Source: Paracyclopina nana
Taxonomy: Eukaryota > Arthropoda > Copepoda > Cyclopoida > Cyclopettidae
Direction of reading: 5' to 3'
Assembly (NCBI GenBank): GCA_019096065.1
Contig: JAGUCH010000003.1
Location: forward strand, 2,852,001-2,916,000
Length of the DNA stretch: 64,000 nucleotides
Part shown: positions 41,421-52,816 of the stretch, piece by piece
Layout of the letters: the number at the start of each line of letters is the position of its first letter
How positions within the stretch are numbered: the first letter of the stretch is position 1
Notes under the pieces: model-generated
The model's input: the letters and a program-made list of their open reading frames with translations, nothing else
The model's database searches: none
Told to the model about the DNA's origin: nothing
Made by a program: the position numbers and the translations under genes

Positions 41421-41989
41421 ACCCAACTCTCAAGAAGCCGGAGCCCGTCAAGAAAGTCCCAAATGCGCGATTCCTGATTATGTCACCTGACACACAGCCT
41501 TATGTGCAGCTTTTATAATAAGCTACGGCCCATACAAGAATCGCAATCGACAAATGGCGTCCTCTGACGCAGACAAGCTCTCAGAAACGAAGTCTTGTTT
41601 TCCAAGAGAGAATAAGCTCTCCTAGCGTCTCTCCTCGTATTAAAACAAGGGACTACTTAAGAGAAAAAATCGTGTCTGGCGGGTCTATTTACCGGCCAAA
41701 AGCGGGAACGAACGCTTTTGGCAATGTAATCACCTGCCAAAAGCGTGAGAATGAGTTCGAATTCCAACTATACCTCTGATCCAAGTATCAGGTAGGTCCT
41801 TCAACTCAGGGTTGCGGTTCACCAAGCCTTAAAACGTTGGGCGCCATGAAAGGAAGAAGCCTGGAAATACTATGCCTCCAGGTTTTCGTCCTGAACTGCG
41901 GATATAGCCGAAGCCTTGTTGAGAACTTTGTAAGAAAGTGTCAAATAAACGAAACAACTTGTCGGTGTGGAAAACAAAATAGAACTGAT

Positions 41990-43500
41990 ATATTTAGCAG
42001 TAAGCTGACAGCATATGCAAAAGCTAACAATACTGAGGCAACTGATGCTCTTGCCCTTGAACTTTTGCTTGGCGTTATAGACAAACCTGTACTTTGTTGT
42101 CAGGCTTGTTCTTTTTGGGACGCAAAAGTATGGCATGAAGTATTCATTCTTGATGTCTTCTTCTGGTACTTTCTCAATGATCCCTCTTTTTTTGTATTCT
42201 TCCAGAGTGTTCGGCATGGCATCCCAGACATATCCCTCGGCCTTGTGTGTAATGTCTATTCCCCTCTGGATTGCCTTGCACGCCTTCCAAATGTTAGGTA
42301 GGTTAGGTGGGTCGTTCAGGAATGGGATGTCAACAATGTAATGTCCTGAGTCTGATTGTTTGATGCTTGCATTCATTTTGTGCAGTGCTTTCTCCTCGGC
42401 CAGTGTCAATCTCTTTACTGCTTTTTCCCCTCCCTGGATTCCCAGCGCTTCAATGCCATTGTTTCTTTCCATCAGGTACTGTAGGTCATCGGCATTCAGT
42501 GCGTCGCTCATGTTTTTCTGTGACCAGTCGTGGACCAGCACAGTGCTTTCTGGTCCCCCTGATAAGGGGTGATAAAGCATTGTCCATCCCATTGGTGTCT
42601 TCCTGACCAATGGTCCATCTTCCACCAATATGTCCGTCAGACTTTTCATCAGCTTAAGATTGTCAAACCCAAGTAGCATTCTCACTGGTCCATCCACTGG
42701 TTTGGGGAATGTGATATCTCTGATTTGGTCGTAGGCATCTTTGATGTCATTTGGGTTGATTGCCTCTATTGTTGTGGGCAGCCCAAATGTTCTTGTCTTG
42801 ACCTCAAAGCACCTTGTTGACCCGATCGGTCTCATGTAGAGCTTGCTATTGAGAGACTCTCTTTTTATTTTCTTGTTATCTCCCACGACATGGACTGTCA
42901 TGCTTTCTTTTTGGCCTTCCAGATTCAGTTGCTCTTCCACCTCTGCAATATTGATTGTGACACTTCACTTGACCCCTCATCCATGACCATGTTGATTGCC
43001 ATGACTTTCGAGTCGAAGTTTTTTGATTTCGAGATTTCTACTGGCACTGTCCTCCATGATTTGCTCATGGCTTCAAAGAGTGCCACCACTTCTTTGTCTT
43101 CTTTTGATGCTGTTGTCTCCATGCTGGCCGGGCCATTATTTCCCAGTCCAACTAAGGTGACGCTTTCATTTTGCTTTTGTACCAACTTTTTGACATTCAT
43201 ATTCAGTTGGGTGATGGATGCCAGAAGTGCGGCATTTATCTGGCCTTCTGAGGAGCTCCTCTTTTTGGCAATCACATGCAATTTGGTGTTGTGTTTTTCT
43301 GATCAGCACTTTGCACAATTTTGCTTGGATTTGCATTTCTCCAGCTTATGTTGTCCTGTCATGCATCTTGGGCAGAGCTTGCTTTCCGTCACTTTTGCTA
43401 TGATTTCCCTCAGTGGGTAGTCTCCCCATTTTGGGCAATCTAGCCCCTTGTGGCCGTCCGTGTCGCACACAAAGCATGGCCCTCCCCTATTTGCTAGCAT
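41990..43500 (-). pseudogene. BEL/Pao gag end and pol start, truncated within RT
   Basis: Frame 43500-43303 has two knuckles (CFVCDTDGHKGLDC; CPRCMTGQHKLEKC). After a frame change, 43281-42925 and 42940-41990 cover the linker, the protease region and the entry into RT: LTLAEEKALHKM, IPFLNDPPNLP, YFCVPKRTSLTTKYRFVYNA. These match the BEL/Pao pattern. The frame leaves RT near 41990, before the catalytic YxDD. The RT core and RNase H are absent between here and 41420. Dead element, older than the nested insertions. Confidence 0.75.
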
Positions 43501-43777
43501 GACAGCCTTGTCATCTTCGCTCTTCGTCGGCTTTGCCTATTGCTGTTTGCCCTTTGAAATTTTACCCTTGGGACTTTCGCCCTTGCACAGTGGGTTGGGA
43601 GGCATGGAAAAACTAGCATCCACATTTACTTTAAAAAATCGCGGAAGTACTGTTTTATTTTGGGACTATTCAGGCAAATTATTATTTTTTGAATTTTTGA
43701 CTGTAAAATAGAAAGTCAGACAAGTCTGGTAGCTCCAAAAACGCGCAAAACTGAAACAACAAGTCAACAACCAAAAA

Positions 43778-43949
43778 TTGGCTTAGTCTTTCGCAAGTTT
43801 TATATAGTCACACTATTTAAATAGCTAACTGCATGAAATGTATTGAAATAGCATCTGAGTGCATTGAAATAGCTGCTATTTAAATACATTTTATGTTATG
43901 AGCTATTTCAATAGTGTGAATATACATATAGTGCGAAAGACTAAGCCAA
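43778..43949. mobile_element. 172-bp MITE with 18-bp perfect inverted ends
   Basis: TTGGCTTAGTCTTTCGCA at 43778-43795 is repeated as its exact inverse complement at 43932-43949. The centre is AT-rich and itself partly palindromic (ATTTAAATAGC). No coding capacity. The superfamily is uncertain because no clear target duplication was seen. Confidence 0.8.
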
Positions 43950-44404
43950 AAATGACGGCGACATCGCTGTTGTTCTAGTTGTCTCTTTAAGGTGGGCTTG
44001 TGAAACTCTGTCTACAAAAATGGCAATATCTCAAAATGGAGCCAATGGATGCAAAAATAGCTTGGTGATAATTTGCATTAAATTGGCTTCATCATAATAG
44101 CTTAATTTTGTTTGGGGCAGTAAGGGGCCTTGGGAGATATCAATATTTGAAAACTGTTAAGAATTAGAAGACTTCTGTGGCCCATTGGAAACACAAGTTC
44201 ATTTGACAAACTATAATATTAAGGAAAATAATATCAGTTTTTAATCCAGAATAAAGTTAATAATTGAATTTTTTTGAATTATTAATGATTATCATGATAA
44301 TTCTGAGCTTTAAAAAGAGCTGTTTTTTTAGAAAATCAAGAAGCCGTCACTTTGACGACATTTTTTGATGCTAGTTTTTGGGGGGGCGCGTACTTTGTCC
44401 TACA

Positions 44405-45195
44405 GTCAACTGATCGCACATGAAACTACAAAACAGAGTGCACATCAAACTACAAAGATTTTTGGGCCAGAATGTAAACAACCCCAATCGCACATGAATC
44501 TACATACAACTAAACGCACATGAACTACAAATGACGGAAACGCACACTAAACTACAAGCAAATCAAAGAGCACTTGGACAACAGAACGAACGCACATCAA
44601 TATACAATGAACCAAGCGCATAAGAATCCACAAGAGTAAGACTATCCTAAATAACAAAGCTGGACTTTACCATAACTTAAGCCAGATAAAGAAATAAAAA
44701 AGTTAAGGAATGACTGGGGTTTGAACCCTGAAATATCTGCGATTATGAAATTTTGTTATTAAGTTAAATTTTTTTATTACTCCTTTTGTTATGGTGCGGT
44801 ATGGTGCTATTCGGTGCGGTTTGGTGCGGTATGATGCTGTTTTTTGTATATACAAATTTTTATAGTACTTACTTCCATTTTGCATGTTGTGTTAGCAAGA
44901 AAATTTTCTGAAACTAGCTGAGCAGAAAATTGTAATAATAACACAGCTACAATCTCGCAACTACCATTTTTTCAAAAGTGCGTTTAGTCAAATGTAGTTT
45001 CATGTGCGAATATTCTGTGTTCATTGTGCTAGCAGCTTTTTATGTAGGTTCATGTGCGTATCTGCTAAATGTAGCTTCAGTGCGCTTGGTTCAGTGTAGG
45101 TCCATATGCGGTTGGTTTAATAAAAAAAGTTTTGTAGATCCATGTGCGCGTCCGTTATTTGTAGTTTTGCGTGCGTTCTGTTTGTAGTTCCTGGT
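44405..45195. repeat. Fold-back element with arrays of a short CGCACATGAAACTACAAA-type word
   Basis: Between about 44412 and 44640, nine or so variants of CGCACATGAAACTACA follow each other every 20-35 bp. Between about 44980 and 45190, inverse-complement variants (TGTAGTTTCATGTGCG) occur at similar spacing. The two arrays face each other across about 340 bp of unrelated AT-rich DNA. No ORF is present. It lies between the BEL remnant and lectin copy 2 and is absent near copy 1. Confidence 0.7.
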
Positions 45196-45446
45196 ATAGG
45201 CATCCGTTTTTGGCCGCTCCGGAACCCACTGTGCCTTGGAGACGTTTTCATTAATACTTTTGCCCGTAGGCACTTTGGCTGTAACGCGCACGCTACTGCA
45301 CTCTGGAATATAAGTATTTGGTTTCAACTCCCAAAAAGCTAGAAAAATTCCTAGCTGCATCACTTTAGAATAATTCAATATTCATCATTCATTTTTTAAT
45401 AGGCTTTCTTTCACTTTTTACATGTAGCTTTGGTAATTTTTAAAAA

Positions 45447-46693
45447 TCAACCAAAAATCCATCTGGGCCTATGATGAAGATGTATGTATGGAGCAAATTT
45501 GGGTCTATGGTGTTGATTGATTCCTCTGGATGGGTAAAAAGGTTTTTCACAAATGATCCTATTAAGTCTGTGATGACAATCTTGGTCATTCCAGAGGCTG
45601 TCAGCTCTCATTTCCATGCAGTGATTATTATTTTGAAAATTATCTGGCTGCAATCATGACATTAATATCAGACTCAGATACTTATATAGAAAGAGAAGTG
45701 CTACTTCTTGCATGGAGTATTTTGGCTAAGTTGATTCATTTAGGAATTATTAGCAACCATAAGTTTGCCCCAGCCCAAATTCAGGCAGCCGCGACCAAAA
45801 TTCCATTGTAGTCTCTTTTGGGGCGTGCAGGAGATCTGCAAACACACCCCCTTAAGCCTCGCCCAGTAGCACTTCTCTTGTTATACACATTGACTTGGCA
45901 AAGCACCTAACCCAAACTACTTACAACACCTGATAATTATATATTTTCTGAAAGCTTATGTCCCACAGATTAATTTGGTGATAAAATAAAAATCCTGGCC
46001 TTATATAGCTTCCAATAACATAAACATAAAACATAAAAACGTTTTGAGCAAAAATGGCTCATTTTTAAATGAACCCTAAGAACATAAGCTTTCAGAAAAT
46101 GTATATTTTTTGGGTGTTGTAAAGAGTTTGGGTTAGGACCTTCTTCAAGTCAATGTGCATAAAAGTCTCTGGTTGCACTGTTTATTATACTTGTAAAGGG
46201 TGCCATTTGGTGAATCCTGAACTGACACGGTCAAAGGGATTGTCTCTCCACAAAAATGTTCCCTCATTCCGTCGATCACTGCCGTAGAGCCAAATAGTAC
46301 CAATTCCTGCCTATATGAAGAAATAGTAAACTTTTTCTAATTGAGTCATGTAAAAATGACAGCAAACCGATGCCATTTTGGAGTAAAGGCTCGAGTTCTC
46401 CCATTCTGACCTAATCACAGGTAATGAAGCACCAATGGCTTTGCATATGCGAACAGCCTGATCAAATGATTGCCCTCTCTGATCCATTATGATTGCACAA
46501 ACGACAGTCCCATCAGTCTTGTCATAGGCTCCATTTGAGCAACTCTCTGCAATGATGTTTCATTATAGGTGTTAAGTGTTTAACTAATTATACAGTAACC
46601 TCCTCCCATTGGCAAGGGAAATGCCGCCTTAAAAAGTCCATTTATTATTACAGCTTGTAAAGCAAACTTTGCTGATCCTTTATTTACTAACAT
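45447..46693 (-). CDS. Secreted C-type lectin, QPD type, copy 2
   Basis: Exons 46600-46693, 46368-46546, 46191-46310 and 45447-45647 have the same lengths as in copy 1 (94, 179, 120 and 201 nt), giving 197 aa. All six Cys, QPD and WND are kept. Differences from copy 1 are few and mostly in the N-terminus and the segment before WND (for example Gly-Ser to Arg-Ala). The third intron is 543 nt instead of 55 because of an inserted inverted-repeat element. Splice sites are intact despite a changed acceptor (TTGCAG for TTTCAG). Probably a functional paralogue. Confidence 0.8.
45887..46162. mobile_element. Inverted-repeat (MITE-like) insertion in the lectin copy 2 intron
   Basis: About 75 bp at 45887-45962 reappear as a diverged inverse complement at 46083-46162, including TTCTGAAAGCTTATGT / ACATAAGCTTTCAGAA. 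The spacer between is about 120 bp. Copy 1 lacks the whole insertion. Confidence 0.7.
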
Positions 46694-46960
46694 GATAATT
46701 TATAGTGCCATCAAAACAATATCATCTATATAATAGTATGTTCATCAATCATGATAGTGACATCAATAATGCTTTTGATTATGACGTCTCAATAAGGACC
46801 CTTCATGACATTTTTTTCAGATTCCATGCATATTTTGAAAGAGCATTTTCGATGTATTTCATAAAATAAGGTAGAGGATTTTAGCAATAATTAGTTAACT
46901 TCCTCTTGTGTAGCAGGTGTACTTTTTTGCATTGTTCGGTCTGGTGACTTTTACGAGAAA

Positions 46961-47024
46961 ATGGTAGGCTTGTTTAGAGTGAAATCGGGTCAAAGGCAAT
47001 TAAAAGTTGCCATTCATGCTGCAG
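46961..47024 (+). other. Short conserved exon-like ORF with splice donor (copy 2)
   Basis: Identical to 3128-3191 over 64 nt and likewise followed by GTAT. It lies 160 bp upstream of the next plus-strand gene, but I found no in-frame acceptor joining the two. Confidence 0.25.
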
Positions 47025-47183
47025 GTATGCGACTTGGCTAAATCCACTCCAGCTTTGATTTCTCACGCAACGCTACCTGTCATTCCTGTCCCGTTTCTCA
47101 GCAAATATCTACGGGTTTGTAGTCATCTAACGATATCTGCAGTGGAATATGAAGTGCAGTGAACTTTACACCAAGATGCAGCC

Positions 47184-48409
47184 ATGACCAATTTCGCTTG
47201 TACTTCAATCATCAGGTCGAGTAAGCAATTTAAAGGTCGAATAGGCGTTTTGATTGGAACGTGTTTAGCAGCAGGTTTATTGCTGCTAAGCAATACATCT
47301 CAATTAGTAGCCGATTTTCAAGAGTCACCATTGTCATTGTTCTCTTGTCATTGCAAATCAGATCCAGTTGCTGTTTTTTCTGGCCATGAAAAGGTAATAC
47401 ATTCAGATTTTTTAAAACCTATCATTTTTACGTTTGGCCATGTAATTTTTCTTCAGCAGGTTGAAGATGTCATAGAGTACAACAAGACTGCATGCAGTCT
47501 AAGAGCGTATAATCGTGGCAGAGGCCAAAAAGTGATCGGGTTCTCTTATTATGGGGATTCTACCTCTGAGCACCACCAGTCAAAGAAATACTTTGATGGC
47601 ATCAGAAATAACCTCAAACTGCTGCCTAAATACTATCCAGGATGGATTATTAGGCTGTACTATGATTTATCTGCTGACGATCCAGTACTGCCTAAATTGT
47701 GTGAGCTATCGTGCGAAGCCAATTTTGATCTCTGTGATATACAACGGCTGCCTGGGGCTCCCATGCTCAATGCCTCTGAAGTATTCCCCATGAATTGGAG
47801 GTTTTTCCCTACCCTCGATCCCCAAGTGGATGCTTACCTTAGTCGGGACCTGGACAGTGCTTTCAACTCTCGCGAGATCATGGGTAAACTATGGCTAAAG
47901 CTTAATGTAAAAACAGCTTTAAAAATGATTTCAGCTGTGAATGAGTGGTTGGAGTCAGACAAGAGCTTCCACATGATGAGAGATCACCCTATGCATGATA
48001 TTGGCATGCTTGGAAGTGCCTGGGGCGTGAAACTCACCTCTATCAATGTCAGAAGAGGTTGGAGAAGAGCTTGGTCAAATGGCATGAGAAATCCCATAAT
48101 GTGGAAAGCCAGAAACTTGACTGGTCCAGATCAGGGATTTCTGCAACAGTACGAATAAGCTTAACCATGATAAATGGCTGTGTGATATCATGTTCTCATA
48201 GGTATGTTTGGCCTTGGGCCAAGAAAGACTCGATGCAACATGACAGCTATTTGTGCCGTAAATACTCTGGTACCAGAGGATTTCCCACTCAGAGGAAAAA
48301 TGAGACCAATAACTTTGTGGCTGCTGTAGTTGCTGAAAAGCAGTACATTTGGAAAAAGTGTCCCCACAAATGTAGGCATGTCGACCACAAGGATTGGGAG
48401 TACTGCTGA
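47184..48409 (+). CDS. Type II membrane protein, Golgi glycosyltransferase-like, family not named
   Basis: Exons 47184-47393, 47460-48148 and 48202-48409 give 368 aa. The first intron (66 nt) has no stop, but GTAATA and CAGCAG ends mark it as an intron. Residues about 19-37 form a signal-anchor after a basic N-terminus, so the bulk is lumenal. Conserved-looking blocks are IGFSYYG, LKLLPKYYPGWIIRLYYDL, FPMNWRFFPTLDPQVDAYLS, then RDLDS, MRDHPMHDIGMLGSAWGVK, and a Cys-rich end. A Tyr-x-Ser-Arg-Asp-x-Asp centre would suit a DxD-type transferase fold. I recall similar uncharacterised arthropod proteins but no defined reaction. AATAAA lies at 48488-48493. Gene model solid; function inferred. Confidence 0.7.
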
Positions 48410-48559
48410 TCGCAAAAGCACTTCTAATTAATACAGTGGCTGTATTTCAGAGTGGTTAAGCCAGTTTAACGCAAGCTGCTGAGGGACAATAAATGTTGTT
48501 ACTCTCTTAAATATAGTAATTCTACCTTGGCATTACAAAAATTGAGAAGCTGGTTTTGT

Positions 48560-50547
48560 TTAGTTTCCGCAATTCTGATTGAGGATAAAAAGTGGCGTCA
48601 TTTCAGCGTTTAGGCTGCTGATGTTGACGTCTAGGTCATCAGCGAGGCTGCTGCTGTTGTTGTCTGTGTCATCTGTTGCAGTTGAGGCCGTGCTGCCCAC
48701 ACCACTGTCAACATTTAAAGCGTTGTATCTGTCAGCAATGTTGTTTGAAAAAGATCGGTGTTGGAAGTCTCTCACTCGCTCCACGACACAAGAGGCTGAC
48801 AGCCTCGCTTCAGCATCATGATCCCAGCATTCTTCGATGGTGTCGCACAAGAGAGACATTCCAGGGTGAAGCCTCCAAGAGGGCTTGATTTTGGGACGCA
48901 ATTTTTGCGTTACAACAAATTCCTGCAGAAGAAATCATATGCTATAACCTTGCTTTGGACACTCTTGAAAATAAAGTTACCTGCATTTGCTCCAAGCTTG
49001 GGCTTATGGCCCCTTCAGCTTCGAAAGGGAGCTTGTACTCTTCACCACTGGCTTGAAGTGTGTTAGAAGTGGCGTTGTTCAAGTTAGGAGCATTTCCAGT
49101 ATTCAGTTGGCCCACTGTGCACCGAGTGGCCAGCTCCCAAAGAACCAATCCACAAGCGTACATGTCGATTCTGAGGAACGCATCTCTGGAAAAGTTGATG
49201 GCACCTTCCAGCACCTCAGGTGCCATGTACCTCCGAGTTCCAACCTGAACACTTGTCATTAGCAACGATTTTGCAATTTTTAATGAACTTTCTCCTTACC
49301 TGTCCGTGCTGCTGTCCACAAGATTTATCCGGCTCAAAAATGAGAGCTAGGCCAAAATCAGCAATGCATGCAGTCAAGTCACTTTTTATGAGAACATTTT
49401 TGCTTTTAAAGTCCCGATGAGCGACAGCGGGTTTCAAGTCTGCCTTTCCATTTGCAGGAATTTCCTCATGCAAGAATGTCAAGCCTCTGCCAATGGAGAG
49501 CGCGATTTTGCACAATTCCTCCCAGGAGACTGTGTTAGTTTTCAAAAAGTCATACAAAGAGCCTTTCTCGTGAAACTCAGTAGCGAGCCAAAACTCGGTT
49601 TCCAGATTTTCATTGCGCTGATCGACTCCGAGGAACTTGAGGACATTGTCATGGCCGTCAAGCTGAGGCAAGTTGTAAATGTTTTTTTCTGCCAGCCACG
49701 ACATTTTTTCCTTCAGTGGGAAAATTTTGACAGCCACCATATTTCCACTCATCTTGCCTTTCCAGACAGCTCCAAATCTTCCGGATCCGATGACGCCCAA
49801 CAGCTCAATGGGTGTGTCTTGGGGTAGCTGAGGTCCATAGTTTTGACCTCCAGGCCCAGAGAGGCCCATGGCTAAACCGGATTCCCTATCCGACGATGGC
49901 AAGGCATCAAATGCAGCTGCCTTTCGTTTCCTCCAGACGAACCAAATCTGAAAATTATCAAATTAGCAGCTTTCAAGCAGCGTTTTTTCAAAGAGCCTTA
50001 CCACTGTGACGAGGAAAATGAGGAACACAACGGGGACAATGCAGTAGAGAGTAACGAGAAAAGGCTCATCTTTCCCCAATGTTGTAGGCGGCTGAACTGT
50101 CGAGGTCTTGGCCAATTTGGGTGGCTTGGGAACCCACTCAAATTTGGCGTTACACAGGTGACCTTTGCAGCAGCAGAAAAAGTGGCTATTCTTCGGTCCA
50201 GGATCGTCTTCAAGGCAAGCTTGCTGATCTGAGCAGGAATCATCTGCCTCAAAGCAGCCCATGAGTTTCACATTGTGACGGCCATCTTTGTGCAAAGTTG
50301 AGCTGGATTTGTTGTTCCACACGACAAAACAAATGTTCTTTTCGCCAGCGCAATCCTCAACGCCATGACAGGAGTCGGGAATGGTTGTCAAGCCTTGCCT
50401 TTCAGCTTTGTCTACACACTCAGAGCTATAATATTCGCACTGCATTTTGCCTCCAACTTCACCCATGGTGGCCGCCTCTTCAGTGACGAAACTAGAGCAG
50501 AGCGTTGGCAACGCTACTGCCAAAACGGCAAAAACAACCGAATTCAT
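48560..50547 (-). CDS. ACVR2: Activin receptor type II (TGF-beta superfamily Ser/Thr kinase receptor)
   Basis: Exons 50002-50547, 49300-49947, 48981-49244 and 48560-48922 (introns 54, 55 and 58 nt) give 606 aa. A signal peptide is followed by a Cys-rich three-finger ectodomain ending [10 protein letters not shown], typical of type II receptors. A membrane span follows at about 165-187. The kinase has [11 protein letters not shown], Lys in [38 protein letters not shown] and [14 protein letters not shown]; the last two blocks are characteristic of ACVR2/punt. There is no GS box, as expected for type II. It binds activin/BMP-type ligands and phosphorylates type I receptors. It is longer than the usual 510-520 aa through an Asn/Thr-rich insert after LATRC and a Ser/Asp/Asn-rich tail. 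It converges on the plus-strand gene at 47184-48409. Confidence 0.95.
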
Positions 50548-51349
50548 CGTTCAGGTGTCACATTTCTTTGTTTTTGCACTGTACTTCGTGAGCTTGATGC
50601 GAATTTTTCAACTTTGCAGCAATTTTGAATGGAGCGTCGATCTGATAAGTCAACCGAAATCCTTGATTTTTTGGTTAAAAAAGTAAACTTACTACTTGAA
50701 AGAATCAGAAGCCTCTTGTAATGAGAATTTTTTGAATAAATGAGTTACGAGTTTCTAGCTCATTCTTTAGGGACATTTGAGGATTTTATTCTCTTTGTCA
50801 TAATCATTTTTACAGAGTTGGCCTGATAATAGATAGCTCGGTTCGCCAGACATCAACAAAGTCTAGACAGTTACTGCATTAGTCAAAATAGTGTTGAGTG
50901 ATATTTAGGAAATTAATTTTTTTTTGAAATTTTGTTTTGTAATTGTATTAATTTCTCCTATCATAAAGCTCTTAATCGAGCATAATAAGACAGTACTGAA
51001 CGGAATTCATTTTAGCTGAAACAGCGAACCAAAATAGAGAAATTAGAGATGAGACGAAAAAAATTTCAAAAAAAATGCAACTAAAGAAATTGCTAGTGAA
51101 TCAGACTCAAATTCAGTTAATCGACCTACTTCTTAATTAATGATCTTGCATTCAACCAAATGAAACATGAAATGTGCGATCAATTTAAGAAATTACTCGA
51201 TTCTTTGAATCGGTGGATGCCTACAGGCAATCTGTGAAAATAACAACAATAAGCAATCGACAGAATCGAGATACCTCGAATTTAGGCAAGGAACTTTTGG
51301 AGTTTTTGTGATCAGGAGACTTTACGGGGATTTCTCTAAACTTTAGAAA
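50548..51349. other. Divergent intergenic region, nothing specific seen
   Basis: 800 nt separate the start of ACVR2 (minus) from FNTA (plus). It is AT-rich, with no ORF or repeat that I can support. Promoters of both genes are expected here. Confidence 0.4.
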
Positions 51350-52595
51350 ATGAGTGACAGCTCTGAAGATTTATCATCCGAATCCTCTTGGGTTCCATAT
51401 TCTGAGCGACCAGAATGGGCTGACGTGACACCTCTTCCTCAAGACGACGGCCCAGTTCCCGTGGTTCGGATTGCCTACTCCAAAAAGTGTAATAGCTTTT
51501 CCCCTTGAATCTGCCTATTCTCTTTGACATCATTGCCGGTTTTTTTAGTCGAGGAAGTTTATGGGTACTTTCGAGCTGTGTTCACATCCGGCGAAGTGTC
51601 GCAAAGGGCTCTGGATTTGACTGCAGATTGCCTTGATCTCAATCCTGCAAATTATTCCGTTTGGTATCACAGACGTCATCTTTTAAAAGAGCTCAAATCT
51701 AACATTCACGAGGAGTTGGAGTTTTGCCGTGATGTCATAGAGCAGCATCCCAAAAACTACCAAATATGGTAATTAAAGATTCTAAATAAGCAATATTTTA
51801 TGAATAGTTACGTTTTTCCTAGGCTCCATAGACAAGTTTTGGTGGATTGGGCTCAGGATCCTTCAAAAGAGTTGAGACTCACTGAAATTGTCTTGTCTCA
51901 AGATGCAAAAAACTACCATGCATGGCAGCACCGCCAATGGGTGATAAAGACTTTCAAGTTCGTATTTTCTTAGCATGTTTTCAAATCCTTGTGAATCAAG
52001 TCAATTTTGTTTTAGGCTTTTTGACAAAGAGCTTGAATATGTTGAACAACTTTTGGAAGAAGACATACGCAACAATTCTGCTTGGAATCAACGCTTCTTT
52101 GTTATTTCCAATGTCCAAGAAAACATTGCTGGAGACACTCTAAATCGGGAACTTGAATTTGCAATGAAAGCAATTGAAAAGGTTCCTGGGAATGAGAGTG
52201 CTTGGAACTTCCTTACAGGGTAGGCCTCACATATTATTTATTTTTTATGATATTCATAAATATTAGTTTTTGAAGCTTGCTAGATCGTTGTGAAGACTCT
52301 GAAAAGGAAGCTAGCCGTCAAAAAGTGAGGGAATTTTGCCAAAAGATGATTGGAAATGACTCCACGTCGAAGAAGCCGATCTACCTAATGGCTACATTAA
52401 TCGAGATCAACAAGGCCGATCAAGTCAATTTGACTGAAACCACCCAGGTTAATATTTAACAGCCTTTCAAGCAGCATTCAATTTTGTAATTTATTTCCAC
52501 TCACATTTCAGCTATGTGATCAAATGGCAAATGAAGATGACACTATCCGAAAAGAATATTGGGAGTACATGAAGACTAACCTCGTTTCTACGTGA
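51350..52595 (+). CDS. FNTA: Protein farnesyltransferase / geranylgeranyltransferase I alpha subunit
   Basis: Six exons (51350-51488, 51549-51768, 51823-51957, 52016-52219, 52276-52447, 52512-52595) with introns of 54-64 nt give 317 aa, slightly short for the family. An acidic N-terminus is followed by helical PPTA repeats with the core N-x2-x-[58 protein letters not shown] and [13 protein letters not shown]. The alpha subunit wraps the beta subunit and helps transfer farnesyl or geranylgeranyl to CaaX proteins. The alpha repeats WYHRR and WQHRQW carry the conserved contacts. AATAAA follows 8 nt after the stop (52603-52608). SKP1 lies downstream on the same strand, with a MITE between. Confidence 0.95.
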
Positions 52596-52816
52596 ATAAG
52601 GGAATAAAGCTACTGATTTTGAATTAGTCTTAAATCTCAGTTTGGTTGCTCGTGGACGCTTTACATAATTTTATTCAATTTCGAGCAGAGCGGCCGCTTC
52701 GCCGGTGGGCCGAAGTCCGTGAGGCGGAGCTCTTTGCTAAACTACATGGCTATATTTTTTGCTCCCTTTTTGTGCCTGTAGAGTCATTTTTGGCATAGCC
52801 ATTTTTCGCTACCTAC

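Larger units (their letters stand above)
45258..47024. repeat. Segmental duplication, copy 2
   Basis: This is the counterpart of 1090-3191. It keeps the site that is empty of the hAT MITE (near 45258) and lacks the 744-bp element. It has an extra approximately 490 bp in the third lectin intron. It ends about 160 bp before the start codon of the next gene. Confidence 0.85.

Noticed and set aside
41570-41640. Possible start exon ATGGCGTCCTCTGACGC
   Set aside because: The frame closes after about 20 codons and no donor or downstream exon was found.
41837-42301. 154-codon plus-strand frame
   Set aside because: Antisense of the BEL pol remnant with no independent features.
44405-44640. CRISPR-like regularly spaced repeats
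   Set aside because: The words are degenerate, spacing is irregular, a mirror-image array follows, and the region is eukaryotic; it is a fold-back repeat.
46961-47250. Joining the 64-nt conserved ORF to the gene starting at 47184
   Set aside because: The acceptors tried (after TCTGCAG and after CATCATCAG) both lead to early stops in the combined frame.
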